DNA of 64,000 bases from Croceibacterium_A sp044506565 (GTDB taxonomy: Bacteria; Pseudomonadota; Alphaproteobacteria; Sphingomonadales; Sphingomonadaceae), in assembly GCA_044506565.1 (NCBI GenBank), contig JBIQKN010000002.1, positions 1 through 64,000 of the forward strand, written 5' to 3'. Shown here piece by piece: positions 39,935 through 48,569 of this stretch. Within the stretch, counting starts at the first letter, position 1. The number at the start of each line of letters is the position of its first letter. A program made the position numbers and the translations under genes. The notes under the pieces were generated by a model. The model was not told the origin of the DNA, ran no database searches, and saw only the letters and a list, made by a program, of their open reading frames with translations.

Positions 39935-40975
39935 CTAGTCGAGATCGGCCGCTGTGAGCGGGGTGAACTCGCGTGCGGCGGCTTCGCTCCGCGCCGCGAC
40001 GTCGTCGGGATTCGCCACCAGGCCGATCGCCGTCAGCGGTCCGTCGCCTCCCCACGACCTGGCCCATTCGGCGACGAACTCGCGCAAGCCGCGGATCGCG
40101 TCGAGGTGGGCGTTCTTGACGTAGATGTAGAGCGGCCGCGCGCCCGGGTACTCGAACGAGGCTACGGTCTCGTAGGTCGGCTCGACGCCGTTCATGGCGA
40201 GGCCCTGGACCCTGTCGGCGTTTTCCTCGAGATAGGAGAAGCCGAACACGCCGACGACGTTCGGATTGCTCTCGATCTTCTGGACGATGAGGTTGTCCTG
40301 CTCGCCTTGGTCGACGTACTTCCCGTCGGACCTCAGCTCGGTGCAGAGTTGCTCGTGGCGATCCTCGTCGGTTTCCTTGAGCGTCTTCATCTCCGAGTTG
40401 CTCTCGCATCCCGGGATCAGCACAAGCTCCTTGAGCGCATCGCGCGTCCCCGAGGTCGAGGGCGGGCCGTAGACGAGGATCGGCAGATCGGGCAGCGACG
40501 GATCGACGTCGCGCCAGCTCTGGGCGGTCTGTTCCCGGCCGAACGGGCGTGCGGCTAGCGCGCGGTAGACGATTTCCGGCGTCAGGTTCAGCCGGATGCC
40601 GCCCCGCGCCGAGGCGAAGGCGAGGCCGTCGAGCCCGACCTGGATCTCGGTGATCTCGGTCACCCCGTTCGCCTGGCAGGTCTCGAACTCGCTCGCCTTC
40701 ATCCGCCGCGAGGCGTTGACGACATCGGGATGGCTCGCGCCGATGCCGGCGCAGAACAGCGCGATCCCGCCCCCGGACCCGGTCGCCTCTATGATCGGCG
40801 AGCCGAGTTCCGGGTTCGAGCGGGCGAAGTTCTCCGCTACCAGCTTGGCGAACGGGTATACGGTCGACGAGCCGACCACGGTGACCGACTGGCGGGTGCC
40901 TTCGCCCGTCCCGCCGCAAGCGGCGAGCGAGGCCGCAAGCAAGGCAGCGACGGGAAGTCGCAGGTATCTGGTCAT
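39935..40975 (-). CDS. pstS: phosphate-binding lipoprotein PstS
   Basis: A 346-residue periplasmic phosphate-binding protein. It carries a lipobox with Cys20 (LAASLAACGG), then the phosphate-binding segment VTVVGSSTVYPFA, GSGGGIALFCAG, SRRMKASE and GPPSTSGTRDALKEL. There are four Cys besides the lipidated one. The ATG at 40975 was chosen because AGGGG has proper spacing there; the ATG two codons upstream is too close. A Pho box lies 42 bp upstream, so pstS heads the Pho-regulated operon. Confidence 0.94.
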   Translation of the reverse strand: MTRYLRLPVAALLAASLAACGGTGEGTRQSVTVVGSSTVYPFAKLVAENFARSNPELGSPIIEATGSGGGIALFCAGIGASHPDVVNASRRMKASEFETCQANGVTEITEIQVGLDGLAFASARGGIRLNLTPEIVYRALAARPFGREQTAQSWRDVDPSLPDLPILVYGPPSTSGTRDALKELVLIPGCESNSEMKTLKETDEDRHEQLCTELRSDGKYVDQGEQDNLIVQKIESNPNVVGVFGFSYLEENADRVQGLAMNGVEPTYETVASFEYPGARPLYIYVKNAHLDAIRGLREFVAEWARSWGGDGPLTAIGLVANPDDVAARSEAAAREFTPLTAADLD

Positions 40976-41016
40976 GATCATCCCCTGGAGATTTTCCGGC
41001 CTGTTAGGTCCGTTTT

Positions 41017-41034
41017 GTGACAATCTGACGACAG
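41017..41034 (-). promoter_or_regulatory. Pho box of the pstSCAB-phoU-phoB operon
   Basis: On the minus strand CTGTCGTCAGATTGTCAC matches the two-repeat PhoB site (CTGTCGT, 4 bases, TTGTCAC). It lies 42 bp before the pstS ATG, at the expected place for PhoB activation. Confidence 0.82.
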
Positions 41035-41072
41035 TCTTCGGCACATCGGTTCGGGACGGCGTGTCGTGTGGA

Positions 41073-42335
41073 TCAGAAATCGACCTGCGCGCGCAGGCCC
41101 AGCGTATCGACCTGGTAATCGCGGTCAGCTCCGGCCGGCACGGCTGCGCCGTCGATCCACAGGTGCCCGTAGTTGAGGAGGAACCGGACGCGGTCGGTCA
41201 GCATCCAGACCGCCGACAGCCCGGCCAGCTGCTGCGTGCCTCCGGCGATCGCTCCGTCGTCGAGGTCGAGCCGGTCGTAGCGCGCGCTGAGCTGGATCGC
41301 GCCGATTCCGCCCTCGGTGACCGGGTGGACCGGCTTGACCCGATCGAACGCGCCATCCTTGTAGGCCGCCGTGTCGCCAGGCGTAAGCAGCATGCCGACC
41401 TCGAGGTAACCGCCTTGGAAGGTCGGATCGTCCAGACCCGGACGAAGGGCCGTCATCACGTGCCCCTCGGCCACGGCATGGAACGGCCCCCGCACGTAGG
41501 CCACCTCGACGCCGAAATTCCGTTCGCCCGAGGCCGAGAAGCTGCCCGTGTCGACGAGGCGGCCATCGGTCATGTGCAGAAACGGACGCGCGCGGTAGCG
41601 CAAGGTGGCTCCGGCGTGATTGAGCTCGCGATAGTGGGCGGAGCCGCCCAGGTGCAGCGTTCCACCGGCGACTTCGGGGCTCAGGACGACACGGCCGTCG
41701 AGGCTGAAGCTGTCGCTGCGGTCTTCGCCGAAATCCTGAATGGTCTCGGCGAAGGCGCCGATCTGGACGAGCAGTCCGTCGCTCGAATAAGTGCCGCTGA
41801 GCCCGACGCGGCGCTCGAAGCCGAAGGCCGAGGTGAACGCGGCACGTTCCATCATCGAGGTGAACAGGTCGCTGGTCATTTCTTCGAGGCCGCCGAACGG
41901 CTTGTGATGACCGAGCGTGAAAGTGAGCGCGTCGCTCGCCTCGTAGGTGAGGTAGACGTCGGTCAGCTCGACTTTCGAGCCTTCGACCGCGCCGGCGAAG
42001 TCGGCCTCGATCCGGTAGCCGAAGTTCCCCGGCAGGTCGCCTTGCACGCCGAGATAGGCCCGCCGGACTTCTGCCGCGGTTCCGAACGCATCGCCGGCGA
42101 TGCCGCCCGGAACATCGATCGTCCCGGCATCGACTTGCAGGCGCCCGCGCGGTTTCAGCGTGAACCCGCCGAGGGAACTCTCCGGCACTGCGCTTCGCCC
42201 GGCCTGTGGGGCCGACGATTCGGACGGTCTGGCCGTCGGCTCCGATGGGGAAGGCGGGCCCTGCTCCAGCTGGGCCAGCGCCGGGAGCGGAGCCAGCGCC
42301 GAGCCGGCAAGGATCAGGGAAAGCAGGTGACGCAC
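41073..42335 (-). CDS. phosphate-selective porin (OprO/OprP family)
   Basis: A 420-residue outer-membrane protein. It has a signal peptide (MRHLLSLILAGSALAPLPALA), a Pro/Ser-rich spacer (about 25-55), and a beta-barrel body with GRLQVDAGTIDVPG, RRAYLGVQGDLPGNFGYRIEADFAG, DVYLTYEASDALTFTLGHHKPFGGLEEMTS and a C-terminal Phe (LRAQVDF), the signature of outer-membrane barrels. It matches the OprP/OprO group of phosphate porins. The start is GTG 42335. It sits between phoR and pstS, so it would take up phosphate in the same response. A weak Pho-box-like site precedes it. Confidence 0.88.
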   Translation of the reverse strand: MRHLLSLILAGSALAPLPALAQLEQGPPSPSEPTARPSESSAPQAGRSAVPESSLGGFTLKPRGRLQVDAGTIDVPGGIAGDAFGTAAEVRRAYLGVQGDLPGNFGYRIEADFAGAVEGSKVELTDVYLTYEASDALTFTLGHHKPFGGLEEMTSDLFTSMMERAAFTSAFGFERRVGLSGTYSSDGLLVQIGAFAETIQDFGEDRSDSFSLDGRVVLSPEVAGGTLHLGGSAHYRELNHAGATLRYRARPFLHMTDGRLVDTGSFSASGERNFGVEVAYVRGPFHAVAEGHVMTALRPGLDDPTFQGGYLEVGMLLTPGDTAAYKDGAFDRVKPVHPVTEGGIGAIQLSARYDRLDLDDGAIAGGTQQLAGLSAVWMLTDRVRFLLNYGHLWIDGAAVPAGADRDYQVDTLGLRAQVDF

Positions 42336-42392
42336 GAACGATATCCCGATGTGGTGAAGGAGGGGCGTGTGTGTCCCCGCTATGTCCTGGCT

Positions 42393-42410
42393 ATTGCCGT
42401 TTCATGACAC
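42393..42410 (-). promoter_or_regulatory. weak Pho-box-like site upstream of the porin gene
   Basis: On the minus strand GTGTCATGAAACGGCAAT has a good first half (TGTCAT) but a poor second half compared with CTGTCAT-N4-CTGTCAT. It lies 58 bp upstream of the porin start. Reported only because the gene is expected to be phosphate-regulated. Confidence 0.3.
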
Positions 42411-42440
42411 CGCGAACGGTTACCCACAGCGTTCGTGCCA

Positions 42441-43655
42441 TCAGGCCTCGCCCCCGGAACCCGGATCGTCCCGCTTCGTCAGGGGGAGCCGCACCGTCAC
42501 CGTCGTTCCCTCGCCGAGCGCGCTGTCGATGTCGAGTCGCCCGCGGTGACGCTCGACGATGTGCTTGACGATCGCGAGGCCGAGGCCGGTCCCGCCCGCC
42601 GCGCGGCTGCGGCCGGGGTCCGTGCGGTAGAATCGCCGGGTCAGGTGCGGCAGGTGTTCGGGCGCGATCCCCTCGCCGCGATCCCTTACCGTGAGCACGG
42701 CCATGTTACGCTCGCCCGGCGCGAGGCCGACCGAGACCTTTGTGCCGGGCTCGCCGTACTTGAGCGCGTTGTCGACGAGGTTGCGGACCAGCTGCTCGAG
42801 TTGCCGGCGATCGCCGCGGACGGCGAGCTCTTCGCCGCCGCCGAGCCATTCCAGCCGATCCTGCCGGTCGGGCCCGGCCGCATCGCGCGCGGCCTGCTGC
42901 ACGAGTCCCGCCAGCCCGACCGTCTCGCGCGGCAGGTCGTGCTTCTCGGCCTCGACCACCGACAGCGACATCAGGTCGCTGACGAGGTTCTGCAGTCGCC
43001 TGGCTTCCTTCAGCACGACGCCCTGGAAGCGCCCGGTGCGCTCGTCGTCGATCGTGGGACCTCCGTCGATCAGCGTCTCCATGTACCCGATGATCGAGGC
43101 GAGGGGGGTACGCAGTTCGTGACTGGCGTTGGCCACGAAATCGGTGTGCGCGCGGCTCACGTCGGCCTCACTGGTGCGGTCGACCAGCTCGACTAGACTG
43201 TAGCGCCCGTCGATCGCATGGCGGGTCACCTGCCAGACGCTGCGCGGGTCGGTCAGCCCCTGCACGGTTTCGGTGCCGTCCTGCGCGCGGGTCAGCAGGT
43301 CGACCGCCGCCGGATGTCGAAATGCCACCCGCGCGTCCTGCCCGAGAGTGTGCGCGCCGAGCGCTTCGCGGGCAGCGGCGTTGGCGACGATGATCCGGTT
43401 GTCGTCGAGCACCAGCATCGGCAGGCGGAAGGGCTCGATCAGGTCGTGCAGTCCGGATGGCGTCAGCTGGACGCCGTCCCGGGCCTGGGCCAGGGCACGA
43501 TCCTCGGGCGGTGGCGTCGCCAGGCAGAGCGAGGCTATCCACACCAGGACGGCGGCGGCCGCCAGCCAGACGCTGGTCCCGCCCGCGATCAGCAGCACGC
43601 CGGCGACGAGCGCGATGGCTATTCCGGCGGCGGGGATGGGACGGCCGAGCAGCAT
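42441..43655 (-). CDS. phoR: phosphate regulon sensor histidine kinase PhoR
   Basis: A 404-residue inner-membrane kinase. Two N-terminal helices (residues 8-45) are followed by a PAS domain (LDDNRIIVANAAAREALGA), a HisKA domain with the phosphorylated His in FVANASHELRTPLASIIGY near residue 178, and an ATPase domain (N box LVRNLVDNALKYG, DRGEGIAPEHLPHL, GGTGLGLAIVKHI). The layout is that of PhoR. It phosphorylates PhoB, which lies about 7 kb away at the end of the cluster. The ATG is at 43655. Confidence 0.93.
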   Translation of the reverse strand: MLLGRPIPAAGIAIALVAGVLLIAGGTSVWLAAAAVLVWIASLCLATPPPEDRALAQARDGVQLTPSGLHDLIEPFRLPMLVLDDNRIIVANAAAREALGAHTLGQDARVAFRHPAAVDLLTRAQDGTETVQGLTDPRSVWQVTRHAIDGRYSLVELVDRTSEADVSRAHTDFVANASHELRTPLASIIGYMETLIDGGPTIDDERTGRFQGVVLKEARRLQNLVSDLMSLSVVEAEKHDLPRETVGLAGLVQQAARDAAGPDRQDRLEWLGGGEELAVRGDRRQLEQLVRNLVDNALKYGEPGTKVSVGLAPGERNMAVLTVRDRGEGIAPEHLPHLTRRFYRTDPGRSRAAGGTGLGLAIVKHIVERHRGRLDIDSALGEGTTVTVRLPLTKRDDPGSGGEA

Positions 43656-43799
43656 CGCGGTCCGCTTTACGGCCGGTATGTTACAGCTGCCAGCACCAAG
43701 GCCGTCGCGCTTCGAAACCGTACGAATTTCCTCGCGCTCCCGAGCCGGGGAAACGCTATGATGAGCGCGACGTGACGTTCCGCCGGAATGGAGGCTGCC

Positions 43800-44192
43800 A
43801 TGGCATCGCCGCTGTTGAAGTTCCTGCCCCCGCTCGCACTGTTCGGCTTGGCCACTCCATCAGCGGCCGTCGACGAGATCGTCGTGAAGCGCGGGTGGCA
43901 GCAAGTCGATTTCGCGCAGTCCGGCCGATGCCGGGCGGAAGTGCGCGGCAACGGTCAATTCTACCGCATCGCCGGTGCCGGCATGGAGCCGGGCGAGCGT
44001 GTGCTGGTCGTGCTGCGCAATGAGGACCTCAGGCCCCTGCAATACCGCCTGGTTGCCGATGGCGACGGCATGTGGCGCGAGTTCTATGTGCCGTTCGTCT
44101 GGCATCTCGAGGGCGGGGTGGTCTCGGTCGACGTCCAGGGCGCGCGCTGCAGCCTCGCGCTGTCGTTCCCGTGGCAGAGGAGGCGTCTGTGA
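43800..44192 (+). CDS. small secreted protein of unknown function
   Basis: A 130-residue protein with a signal peptide (MASPLLKFLPPLALFGLATPSAA) and two Cys residues in the mature part (SGRCRAEVRG and GARCSLALSF) that could form a disulfide. The body is beta-rich (GERVLVVLRNEDLRPLQYRL). The ATG at 43800 has GGAGG 5 bases upstream, so I prefer it over 43788. Its stop overlaps the RidA GTG (GTGA). I do not recognise the family. Confidence 0.68.
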   Translation: MASPLLKFLPPLALFGLATPSAAVDEIVVKRGWQQVDFAQSGRCRAEVRGNGQFYRIAGAGMEPGERVLVVLRNEDLRPLQYRLVADGDGMWREFYVPFVWHLEGGVVSVDVQGARCSLALSFPWQRRRL

Positions 44193-44536
44193 CGATTCGC
44201 CGCATCGAACCTGGCCCGCGAATGAGCCAGGCCGTGGTTCACGGCGGGGTTGTCTACCTCGCCGGACAAGTCGGCGCGCCGGGCGCCAGCGTGACCGAGC
44301 AGACGCGCGCGGTTCTCGCCCAGATCGACCGCCTCCTGGCGGAGGCCGGGTCGGACAAGTCGCGGCTGCTGTCGGCGACGATCTGGCTCGACGACATTGC
44401 CGACTTCGGCGAGATGAACGCGGTGTGGGAAGCGTGGATCGATCCGGCGAACCCACCCGCGCGCGCGACCGGCGAGAGCCGCCTCGCCGCGCCGGAGTTC
44501 AAGGTGGAGATCATCGTCACCGCCGCTTGCGGCTGA
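44189..44536 (+). CDS. RidA family protein
   Basis: A 115-residue member of the RidA/YjgF/UK114 family, which removes reactive enamine and imine intermediates made by PLP enzymes. It has GGVVYLAGQVG, VLAQIDRLLAEAGSDKSRLLSATIWLDD and the C-terminal R-containing loop ATGESRLAAPEFKVEIIVTA. The catalytic Arg of true RidA (usually in PxRxxV) is not clearly placed, so it may be a Rid2-7 type. It starts at GTG 44189 with AGGAGG upstream and overlaps the preceding gene. Confidence 0.87.
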   Translation: MTIRRIEPGPRMSQAVVHGGVVYLAGQVGAPGASVTEQTRAVLAQIDRLLAEAGSDKSRLLSATIWLDDIADFGEMNAVWEAWIDPANPPARATGESRLAAPEFKVEIIVTAACG

Positions 44537-44548
44537 CGCCTGCGTTGC

Positions 44549-44623
44549 TGGTGACCCCTACGGGACTCGAACCCGTGTTTCAGCCGTGAGAGGGCCGCGT
44601 CCTGACCGCTAGACGAAGGGGCC
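44549..44623 (-). tRNA. tRNA-Glu (anticodon CTC)
   Basis: The minus strand folds as a complete tRNA: acceptor 5' strand GGCCCCT, D-arm GTCTAGC, anticodon loop CTCTCAC (anticodon CTC), T-arm GGGTTCGAGTCCC and 3' CCA encoded (44549-44551). It is paired with a second, almost identical Glu tRNA 27 bp away with anticodon TTC. Confidence 0.93.
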
Positions 44624-44650
44624 TTGGTAACCAGCAATAGCAGCCTTTCG

Positions 44651-44725
44651 TGGTGACCCCTACGGGAATCGAACCCGTGTTTCAGCCGTGAAAGGGCCGC
44701 GTCCTGACCGCTAGACGAAGGGGCC
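44651..44725 (-). tRNA. tRNA-Glu (anticodon TTC)
   Basis: Same body as the tRNA at 44549, with anticodon loop CTTTCAC (anticodon TTC) and T-loop GTTCGATTC. CCA is encoded. On the minus strand it is the 5' (upstream) member of the tandem pair, so both may come from one transcript. Confidence 0.94.
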
Positions 44726-44793
44726 ACGCCCGAAGGCGAGCGGCGCACTTAGTGGGGGGCGGGAGCGGGGTCAAGCCCTGCCCGGAACGGCCG

Positions 44794-46575
44794 TTAATCG
44801 GCCCAGGCGGCGTCCTCGAGATGGAGCTCGGCCTGGGGGCGGCTGCCCCAGTCGTCGATCTTGGCCCGGCCGGCGAGCCACAACCGGCGCCCTTTCGCCC
44901 CGTGCAGCAGCGCTTGGCCGAGATCGCTCTGCGCCATGCGGAACGCGATCGCCTTGAACGAGCCGCCGTCGTGCCCGCCGGCGATCAGGCGCAGGTGGTC
45001 GTTGCCGACCACGTCGGACTTGATCAGGTGAACCGGCCCGACCGCCACGCGCGGACCGGGCCAGCCGACTCCGAAGGGACCGGCGCTGTCGAGCGTCGCG
45101 ACGAGGTCGGGCGTGAGGCCGCCCGGGGCGAGCGACAGGTCGAGCAGGGTGGTCTGCTCCGCCGATGCGCGCGCGACCGCGGCGGCGAGCCGGTCGTCGA
45201 GCCACTCGGCAAGCGCTTCGAGCTTGTCGCCCGCGACGGTCAGCCCGGCAGCCATCGCGTGACCGCCGCCGGCCACCAGCAGGCCGCTGTCGCGCGCGCC
45301 GATCACCGCGGCGCCAAGGTCCACGCCGGCAATCGAGCGGCCCGAACCCTTGCCCTCGGCGCCTTCGTCGTCGAGCGCGATGACCAGCGTCGGCTTGCCC
45401 GTCTTCTCCTTGATCCGCCCGGCGACGATGCCGATCACGCCCGGGTGCCAGCCGCGCCCGGCCACGACCACCACCGCGCGGTTGTGCTGGGCGGCAAGCT
45501 GGGTCTCGGCGGCTTCCTGCACGGCGAGCTCGATCGCCCGGCGCTCCTCGTTGAGCTGCGACAGCTGCGCCGCAATCGCCTGAGCCTCGTCGGGGTCCTC
45601 GGTCGTCAGCAGGCGCACGCCGAGCGTGGCTTCGCCGACGCGGCCGCCGGCGTTGATCCGCGGCCCGAGTGCGAAGCCGCAGTCGCTGCAGCTCGGCGCA
45701 CGGGCCAGGCGGCTCGCGTCGATCAGGGCCGCCAGCCCGGTGTTCCCGCGCCGGGCCATGACCTTGAGCCCTTGCGCGACAAATGCCCGGTTGAGCCCGT
45801 GCAGGGCGGCGACGTCAGCGACCGTGCCAAGCGCCACCAGGTCGAGCAGGCTCATCAGGTCGGGCTCGTCACGGCCCTCGAAGAACCCCCGGCGGCGCAG
45901 GGTGCGCACCACCGCGACCGCCAACAGGAATGCCACGCCGACTGCAGCGAGGTGCCCGTGCGCGGCGGCCTCGTCGCACTCGTCGAGCCGGTTGGGATTG
46001 ACCAGCGCGAAAGCCCGCGGGAGTTCGGAGGCACACTTGTGGTGGTCGACGACGATCACGTCGATCCCCGCGGCGTGCGCGGCCGCGAGCGCGTCGAAGG
46101 CCATCGCGCCGCAGTCGACGGTGACGATCAGGCTCGATCCCTCGGCGCCGAGCTTGACGAGCGCTTCGCCGCTCGGCCCGTAGCCTTCGAGCAACCGGTC
46201 AGGGATGTAGTGCCGCGCCTCGTGGCCGAGCGTACGGAACAGGCGGATCAGCAGCGCCGCGCTGGTGGCGCCGTCGACGTCGTAATCGCCGTAGACGGTG
46301 ACCGTTTCCTTCGCGAGCACGGCCTCGGCCACCCGCTCGGCGGCGAGGTCCATGTCGGCAAACAGCGACGGATCGGGCAGGAAGCTGCGCAGGCTCGGGC
46401 TGCGGTGCCGCGCGAGGTCGTCGCGCGTCACGCCGCGCGCCAGCAGCAGCTGGGTGACGATGTCGTCCTCGAGCCCGGCCGCGCCGTCCCCGAGCTCCAT
46501 GTTCCCGCCGCGCCAGCGCCAGGCCTTGCCGGTCAGCGAGCGCTCGACGCCGAAGACTGCGGGGCGGGTGGCCAT
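44794..46575 (-). CDS. recJ: single-stranded-DNA-specific exonuclease RecJ
   Basis: A 593-residue 5'-3' exonuclease of the DHH superfamily, acting in recombination and mismatch repair. It has motif I VYGDYDVDGATSAALLI, the DHH motif VVDHHKC, GTVADVAAL, LGPRINAGGRVGEA, and DHHA1 AGRGWHPGVIGIVAGRIKE with GGHAMAAGLTV. An OB-fold domain follows. The ATG at 46575 begins MATRPAVFGVERS, a typical RecJ N-terminus. Confidence 0.96.
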   Translation of the reverse strand: MATRPAVFGVERSLTGKAWRWRGGNMELGDGAAGLEDDIVTQLLLARGVTRDDLARHRSPSLRSFLPDPSLFADMDLAAERVAEAVLAKETVTVYGDYDVDGATSAALLIRLFRTLGHEARHYIPDRLLEGYGPSGEALVKLGAEGSSLIVTVDCGAMAFDALAAAHAAGIDVIVVDHHKCASELPRAFALVNPNRLDECDEAAAHGHLAAVGVAFLLAVAVVRTLRRRGFFEGRDEPDLMSLLDLVALGTVADVAALHGLNRAFVAQGLKVMARRGNTGLAALIDASRLARAPSCSDCGFALGPRINAGGRVGEATLGVRLLTTEDPDEAQAIAAQLSQLNEERRAIELAVQEAAETQLAAQHNRAVVVVAGRGWHPGVIGIVAGRIKEKTGKPTLVIALDDEGAEGKGSGRSIAGVDLGAAVIGARDSGLLVAGGGHAMAAGLTVAGDKLEALAEWLDDRLAAAVARASAEQTTLLDLSLAPGGLTPDLVATLDSAGPFGVGWPGPRVAVGPVHLIKSDVVGNDHLRLIAGGHDGGSFKAIAFRMAQSDLGQALLHGAKGRRLWLAGRAKIDDWGSRPQAELHLEDAAWAD

Positions 46576-46634
46576 TCGCCGGACCTAGCCGAGCCCTGCT
46601 CGGCTGCAAAGCCGCGCGGAGCCCTCGTCGACAG

Positions 46635-48317
46635 CTAAGCCGTGGCCATCGCCGCGTTCGCGGCGCTGAGGATCGCGCGAACGCTGGCGGTGGCGACGTC
46701 CTCGTCGATCCCTACGCCCCAGATCGTGCGGCCGTCGGGAAGCACGCATTCGAGGTAGGCCGCGGCGCGAGCGTCCGAGCCCTTGCCGAGTGCGTGCTCG
46801 AAGTAATCGGCGACCTCGATCTCGAGCCCGAAGGTCTGCCGCAGCGTCGCCAGCACCGAGGAGACCAGGCCCTTGCCGCGGCCGCTGACCTGCTGGTTCT
46901 TGCCGCCCACGGAGATCGTGCCGGCGAACAGCCGGGTACCGTCACTCGCGCGGGTCTCCTCGTAATCGACGAGTTCGAACGTCGCGCCTTCCTCACCGAG
47001 GTAATAGGCCTCGCGGAACGTCTGCCAGATGTCGTCGGCATTGAGCTCGCGGCCGAGCTCGTCGGCGACGCGCTGCACGTGGCGCGAGAAGTCGACCTGC
47101 AGCTTCTTCGGCAGCTTGAGCCCCTGGCTCTGCTCGAGCACCCAGGCAAAGCCGCCCTTGCCACTCTGCGAGTTGACCCGGATCACCGCTTCGTAGGTTC
47201 GCCCGAGGTCGGCCGGGTCGATCGGCAGGTAGGGCACGCGCCAGCGCTCGTCGTTCTGCTGCGCATGGGCTTCGAAGCCCTTCTTGATCGCATCCTGATG
47301 GCTGCCCGAGAACGCCGTGAACACCAGCTCGCCGCCGTAGGGATGGCGCGGATGCACGGGAATCTGGTTGCAGTACTCGACGGTCTCGATGATGCGGTCG
47401 ATGTCGGAGAAGTCGAGCCCCGGGTCGATGCCCTGAGTGTACATGTTGAGCGCGACCGTCACCAGGCAGCAGTTGCCGGTGCGCTCGCCGTTGCCGAACA
47501 GGCAGCCCTCGACGCGGTCGGCGCCGGCCATCAGCCCGAGCTCGGCCGCGGCCACGCCGGTGCCGCGGTCGTTGTGCGTGTGCAGGCTGACGCAGGCGGC
47601 CTCGCGGTTCGGCAGGTTGCGGCAGAAGTACTCGATCTGGTCGGCGTAGATGTTGGGGGTCGCCGCCTCGACCGTCGCCGGCAGGTTGAGGATCAGCGGC
47701 CGCTCTTTGGTCGGCTGGAGGATGTCCATCACCGCCTCGCAGACCTCGAGGCTGAAGTCGATTTCCGCGGTGGAGAAGGTCTCCGGCGAGTATTCGAAGT
47801 GCCAGTCGGTGTCGGGGCGCTTGGCCGCCTCGTCACGCAGCAGTTTCGCTGCGTTGACCGCGATCTGCTTCACCTCGTCGCGGGTCATGCGGAAAACGAT
47901 TTCGCGCCAGGCCGGGCTCAGCGCGTTGTAGACGTGCACGATCGCCGCGCGGGCGCCCTCGAGGCTCTCGAACGAGCGCTCGATCAGGTCCTTGCGCGCC
48001 TGGGTCAGCACCTGGACAGTCACGTCGTCGGGGATCTTGCCCGAGCGGACGAGATCCTGGATGAAATCGAACTCGGTCTGCCCGGCGGCCGGGAAGCCGA
48101 TCTCGATCTCCTTGACGCCGATCTCGACCAGCAGGTCGAAGAAGCGGTGCTTCTTCACCGCGTCCATCGGGTCGACGATCGCCTGGTTGCCGTCGCGCAG
48201 GTCGGTCGACAGCCAGCGCGGGGGCGCGGTGATGGTCCGGCTCGGCCATTGTCGGTCGGTCAGGTTGATCGGGGGGAAGGGCCTGTATTTGCGGCCCGGT
48301 TCCGTGAGCATGGTCAT
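46635..48317 (-). CDS. leuA: 2-isopropylmalate synthase
   Basis: First committed enzyme of leucine synthesis, joining acetyl-CoA and 2-oxoisovalerate. The 560-residue protein is the long LeuA type: catalytic barrel with LSTDLRDGNQAIVDPMD, EIGFPAAGQTEFDF, VSLHTHNDRGTG and GCLFGNGERTGN (metal ligands HxH), then the linker and the C-terminal regulatory domain for leucine feedback. I chose the ATG at 48317, with AAGG 10 bases upstream; an ATG two codons later is possible. A leucine-rich leader peptide with hairpins lies just upstream, pointing to attenuation. Confidence 0.96.
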   Translation of the reverse strand: MTMLTEPGRKYRPFPPINLTDRQWPSRTITAPPRWLSTDLRDGNQAIVDPMDAVKKHRFFDLLVEIGVKEIEIGFPAAGQTEFDFIQDLVRSGKIPDDVTVQVLTQARKDLIERSFESLEGARAAIVHVYNALSPAWREIVFRMTRDEVKQIAVNAAKLLRDEAAKRPDTDWHFEYSPETFSTAEIDFSLEVCEAVMDILQPTKERPLILNLPATVEAATPNIYADQIEYFCRNLPNREAACVSLHTHNDRGTGVAAAELGLMAGADRVEGCLFGNGERTGNCCLVTVALNMYTQGIDPGLDFSDIDRIIETVEYCNQIPVHPRHPYGGELVFTAFSGSHQDAIKKGFEAHAQQNDERWRVPYLPIDPADLGRTYEAVIRVNSQSGKGGFAWVLEQSQGLKLPKKLQVDFSRHVQRVADELGRELNADDIWQTFREAYYLGEEGATFELVDYEETRASDGTRLFAGTISVGGKNQQVSGRGKGLVSSVLATLRQTFGLEIEVADYFEHALGKGSDARAAAYLECVLPDGRTIWGVGIDEDVATASVRAILSAANAAMATA

Positions 48318-48368
48318 GGCAGTTCGCCTTATCGCCTCGCAAGCGCGCGGCAAGGGCCGCGGCGCGTT

Positions 48369-48453
48369 TTCGACTTTGGGTTTAGCAGGCCCTTAGGCGG
48401 GTGCCCGCGCCACGCGCAGGCCGATACACGCGCCTAAGGGCGCGTAAGTCGAA
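48369..48453 (-). promoter_or_regulatory. leuA attenuator: nested leader hairpin
   Basis: On the minus strand two nested stems follow the leader peptide. The outer arms are TTCGACTT (48446-48453) and AAGTCGAA (48369-48376). The inner arms are CCCTTAGGCG (48431-48440) and CGCCTAAGGG (48390-48399). The leader stop codon TAG lies in the first inner arm and the Leu codons lie in or just before the outer arm. A ribosome stalled at Leu codons would prevent this structure from forming. No clean T-tract was seen, so the terminator element itself is uncertain. Confidence 0.62.
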
Positions 48454-48481
48454 GCAGCGGCAGGAGCGCGCGGCAGGTCAT
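48434..48481 (-). CDS. leuL: leucine leader peptide of leuA
   Basis: A 15-residue open frame, MTCRALLPLLRLTRP. It carries five leucines in seven residues (L6, L7, L9, L10, L12; codons CTC, CTG, CTG, CTT, CTT), about 115 bp upstream of leuA and directly in front of mutually overlapping hairpins. This is the classic layout of amino-acid attenuation, in which leucine shortage stalls the ribosome at the Leu codons. The SD in front of the ATG is weak, which is the main doubt. Confidence 0.72.
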   Translation of the reverse strand: MTCRALLPLLRLTRP

Positions 48482-48523
48482 GCGGCCACGATATGGGCGA
48501 ATGGTTGCCAATTGTCTAGCAGA

Positions 48524-48561
48524 GGCGTCCGGCCGGGGCAGGGAGCCGCCGGCCGGACGCC
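48524..48561 (-). terminator. putative terminator hairpin downstream of the YceI gene
   Basis: A perfect 13-bp stem, GGCGTCCGGCCGG (48524-48536) and CCGGCCGGACGCC (48549-48561), with a 12-nt loop, directly after the YceI stop on the minus strand. No strong T-tract follows, so it may instead stabilise the mRNA end. It lies upstream of the leuA leader. Confidence 0.6.
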
Positions 48562-48569
48562 GATTCCCC

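Noticed and set aside
43656..43720. Pho box in front of phoR
   Set aside because: The minus strand has one half-site-like CTGTAAC but the second half (CGGCCGT) does not fit.
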